Shown here piece by piece: positions 62,458-64,000 of a stretch of 64,000 nt of DNA. This DNA is from Lichenostomus cassidix. Its lineage: Eukaryota > Chordata > Aves > Passeriformes > Meliphagidae. The stretch's first letter is position 1, and every line of letters begins with the position of its first letter. The stretch covers positions 31,111,797 through 31,175,796 of the forward strand of contig CM039184.1 in assembly GCA_008360975.2 (NCBI GenBank). Reading direction: 5' to 3'. A model generated the notes under the pieces. That model was not told the origin of the DNA. It saw only the letters and a list, made by a program, of their open reading frames with translations, and made no database searches. Position numbers and translations under genes: made by a program.

Positions 62458-64000
62458 GCTGAAGTGGGAAATTTGTAGCAAAGTGGTAATGCCAGATGAT
62501 TTTAAATTTAGATTACAATAATGAGTATCCACACCAAATCACCTGAATGCCAGATGTCCTACAGGGTTCCAGTGGGATAGTTTGCAAAGCGGCAGTCATC
62601 ACATTTTCAATAAGAATTGCAGAAAGAATGGGTATTTACTTTGGAATCTTTCCAGTGGGAGCAAAATAAGTAAAATCTGTCTTTGGAAATGGGGAGACTA
62701 GTATAAAGCATCATTTCTATGTAACCATGTGCATGCAACCTGGATCAGCTTGGCCAAACAAAAATAGCATTTTCAAGCTGATACATATTTATCAGGACTG
62801 CAAGTAAATAAATCCATTCTGAAATTATGTGAAGTCTGTTTGAATGCTTTACTGATAAGCAATCCAATTTTACAAACACCTGTTATCTCTGCTGATCCAT
62901 ACATCTGATGATCCATACAAGAAGAAAAATCTTGGGTGTAAAAGTGAGTCTGAAAACTCCTTGAAAACCTTTGGTTTTTCTTGGAGCTCAGAGTGAGGAT
63001 ACAGCTTTGCTAGGTCAATGGAATCTGTAGGCGATTAAAAGACTTTAAATGATTGCATGGTATGTTTTACAATACAGAGGAATAGCAAGATATTTTTCTG
63101 TCAACTGTACATTTTTCTCCCATACTGTTTCCCCCTTTCTGCCACAGAATACTTCCTTACTCATCCTCCATCAGGCTTTTTCTATCAGCCAGATATGAAT
63201 TTCGGCTCTCATTGCAGAATTGTGATCCCTTTTCTTGGTTGCAGCAGCTATAGCTTTCACTGGAAATGGGAATTATCTGTCCCTTTTGATGTCCCTTTTC
63301 ATCTCACTCAATGTTACGGCTGTCTGACAGAGTTTTATATAGCCAAAACTTCATAGCAAGCCTTTTTTTTTTTTTTTTTTTTCTCTGAGTGTCCAGCAAG
63401 TTTCCTTCAGGTAACTGCCAGATTGTATTTTGTAGAAGTATTTGAGAATTTTGCATTATTTTTCATGGGAGCAACAAGCAGCACCTGAGGAAATTCATTA
63501 GCTTTCCAAATATAGTAACTCATTGTATGCTTGGTTACATACCAAATCCAAAAGGCAGGAGGAGATTGTATGCATGGATGTTCAGCAGAGTGATGGAAAT
63601 AGTGAAGTTAAGTTCACATTTGGTCAATGCTTATATACAACGGTTAAAGCAGAGGTAATGGCATAAAAGGCAATGTTAGAATAAGAATAATTATAGTTTT
63701 CAATTTAGCCATAGGAGAGGATGGTAAGTGAATTAGTCCTCCAAACACTGCAAGAAACCCCAATTTTCAGGCAATTAAAATGTCTTGGAGTTGTTCTTAC
63801 TTGTGGCCTTAATATTTGGTACAAATAAGAATTAAAATATCCTTTTTTAAAAATTCTTTTTTTTTTTTTTTAAGAAGAAGGGTAAGATTAAATATTAGTG
63901 ATAATAATCACCATCTGGGATGAGGGAATATGTTATTGATGTGTATGAGTGTACTATTAGAGTGAGGTAGACTAGCAGACTGTATATTAACAAAAAAAAA
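62458..64000. other. Intergenic, no gene seen
   Basis: Unique AT-rich sequence to the window end, with T runs at 63363-63382 and 63859-63872. The 99-residue frame at 63057-63356 is rich in Phe/Ser/Cys and unrecognised. Confidence 0.65.
63363..63382. repeat. Poly-T homopolymer (20 T)
   Basis: An uninterrupted 20-T run. Confidence 0.95.

Noticed and set aside
1..64000. CRISPR arrays, bacterial operons, tRNA or rRNA genes
   Set aside because: No regularly spaced direct repeats, no bacterial gene organisation, and no cloverleaf-like A/B box pair or rRNA sequence was recognised. The DNA is vertebrate nuclear.

Overview
The window looks like bird nuclear DNA, most likely from a songbird or another neoavian. 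The repeats are almost all CR1 LINE fragments, plus two avian-type retroviral LTRs. The only protein-coding gene has vertebrate exon-intron structure and avian-like divergence from mammalian RAPGEF2. The strand is AT-rich and T-rich, with scattered homopolymer runs.

Region 1 (1 to about 8,870) is the 3' end of RAPGEF2 (PDZ-GEF1/CNrasGEF), a Rap/Ras guanine-nucleotide exchange factor, on the plus strand. Four consecutive exons are visible: 422-647, 2262-2821, 5384-5689 and 6865-6890 plus the 3' UTR. All have GT/AG borders and compatible phases, and together they encode the last 371 residues. This is the disordered C-terminal tail. It carries a DSG-type phosphodegron-like motif, two PPxY motifs and a C-terminal SAV PDZ ligand encoded by a tiny last coding exon. 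The catalytic domains lie upstream of the window. The 3' UTR is about 2 kb and ends at overlapping AATAAA signals near 8,840.

Region 2 (about 8,870 to 64,000) shows no further protein-coding gene. It fits the large gene desert that follows RAPGEF2 in amniotes (synteny is from general knowledge, not visible here). It holds CR1 fragments on the plus strand (14.6, 18.6-20.4, 36.2, 44.5-45.4, 54.1, 61.2-62.1 and 62.4 kb) and on the minus strand (2.1 kb inside RAPGEF2, 23.0-24.5, 52.6 kb). There is an ERVL-type solo LTR with a near-perfect 5-bp target duplication (32,205-32,781). An ERV1-like LTR lies at about 55,778-56,393. Two isolated CpG-dense blocks lie at 28.14-28.40 and 35.69-36.17 kb. Several unique AT-rich stretches rich in homeodomain-type TAATTA motifs (notably 37.25-37.50 and 46.53-46.88 kb) look like conserved regulatory elements, but that needs an alignment to prove.

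I found no operon, CRISPR array, tRNA/rRNA gene or evidence of a novel multi-gene system. The strongest leads are a possible RAPGEF2 isoform that loses the PDZ ligand by intron read-through, a CR1 element retaining ORF1 esterase-domain remnants, the two orphan CpG-dense blocks (one with a CTCF-like core), and a 23-bp homeodomain-type palindrome.
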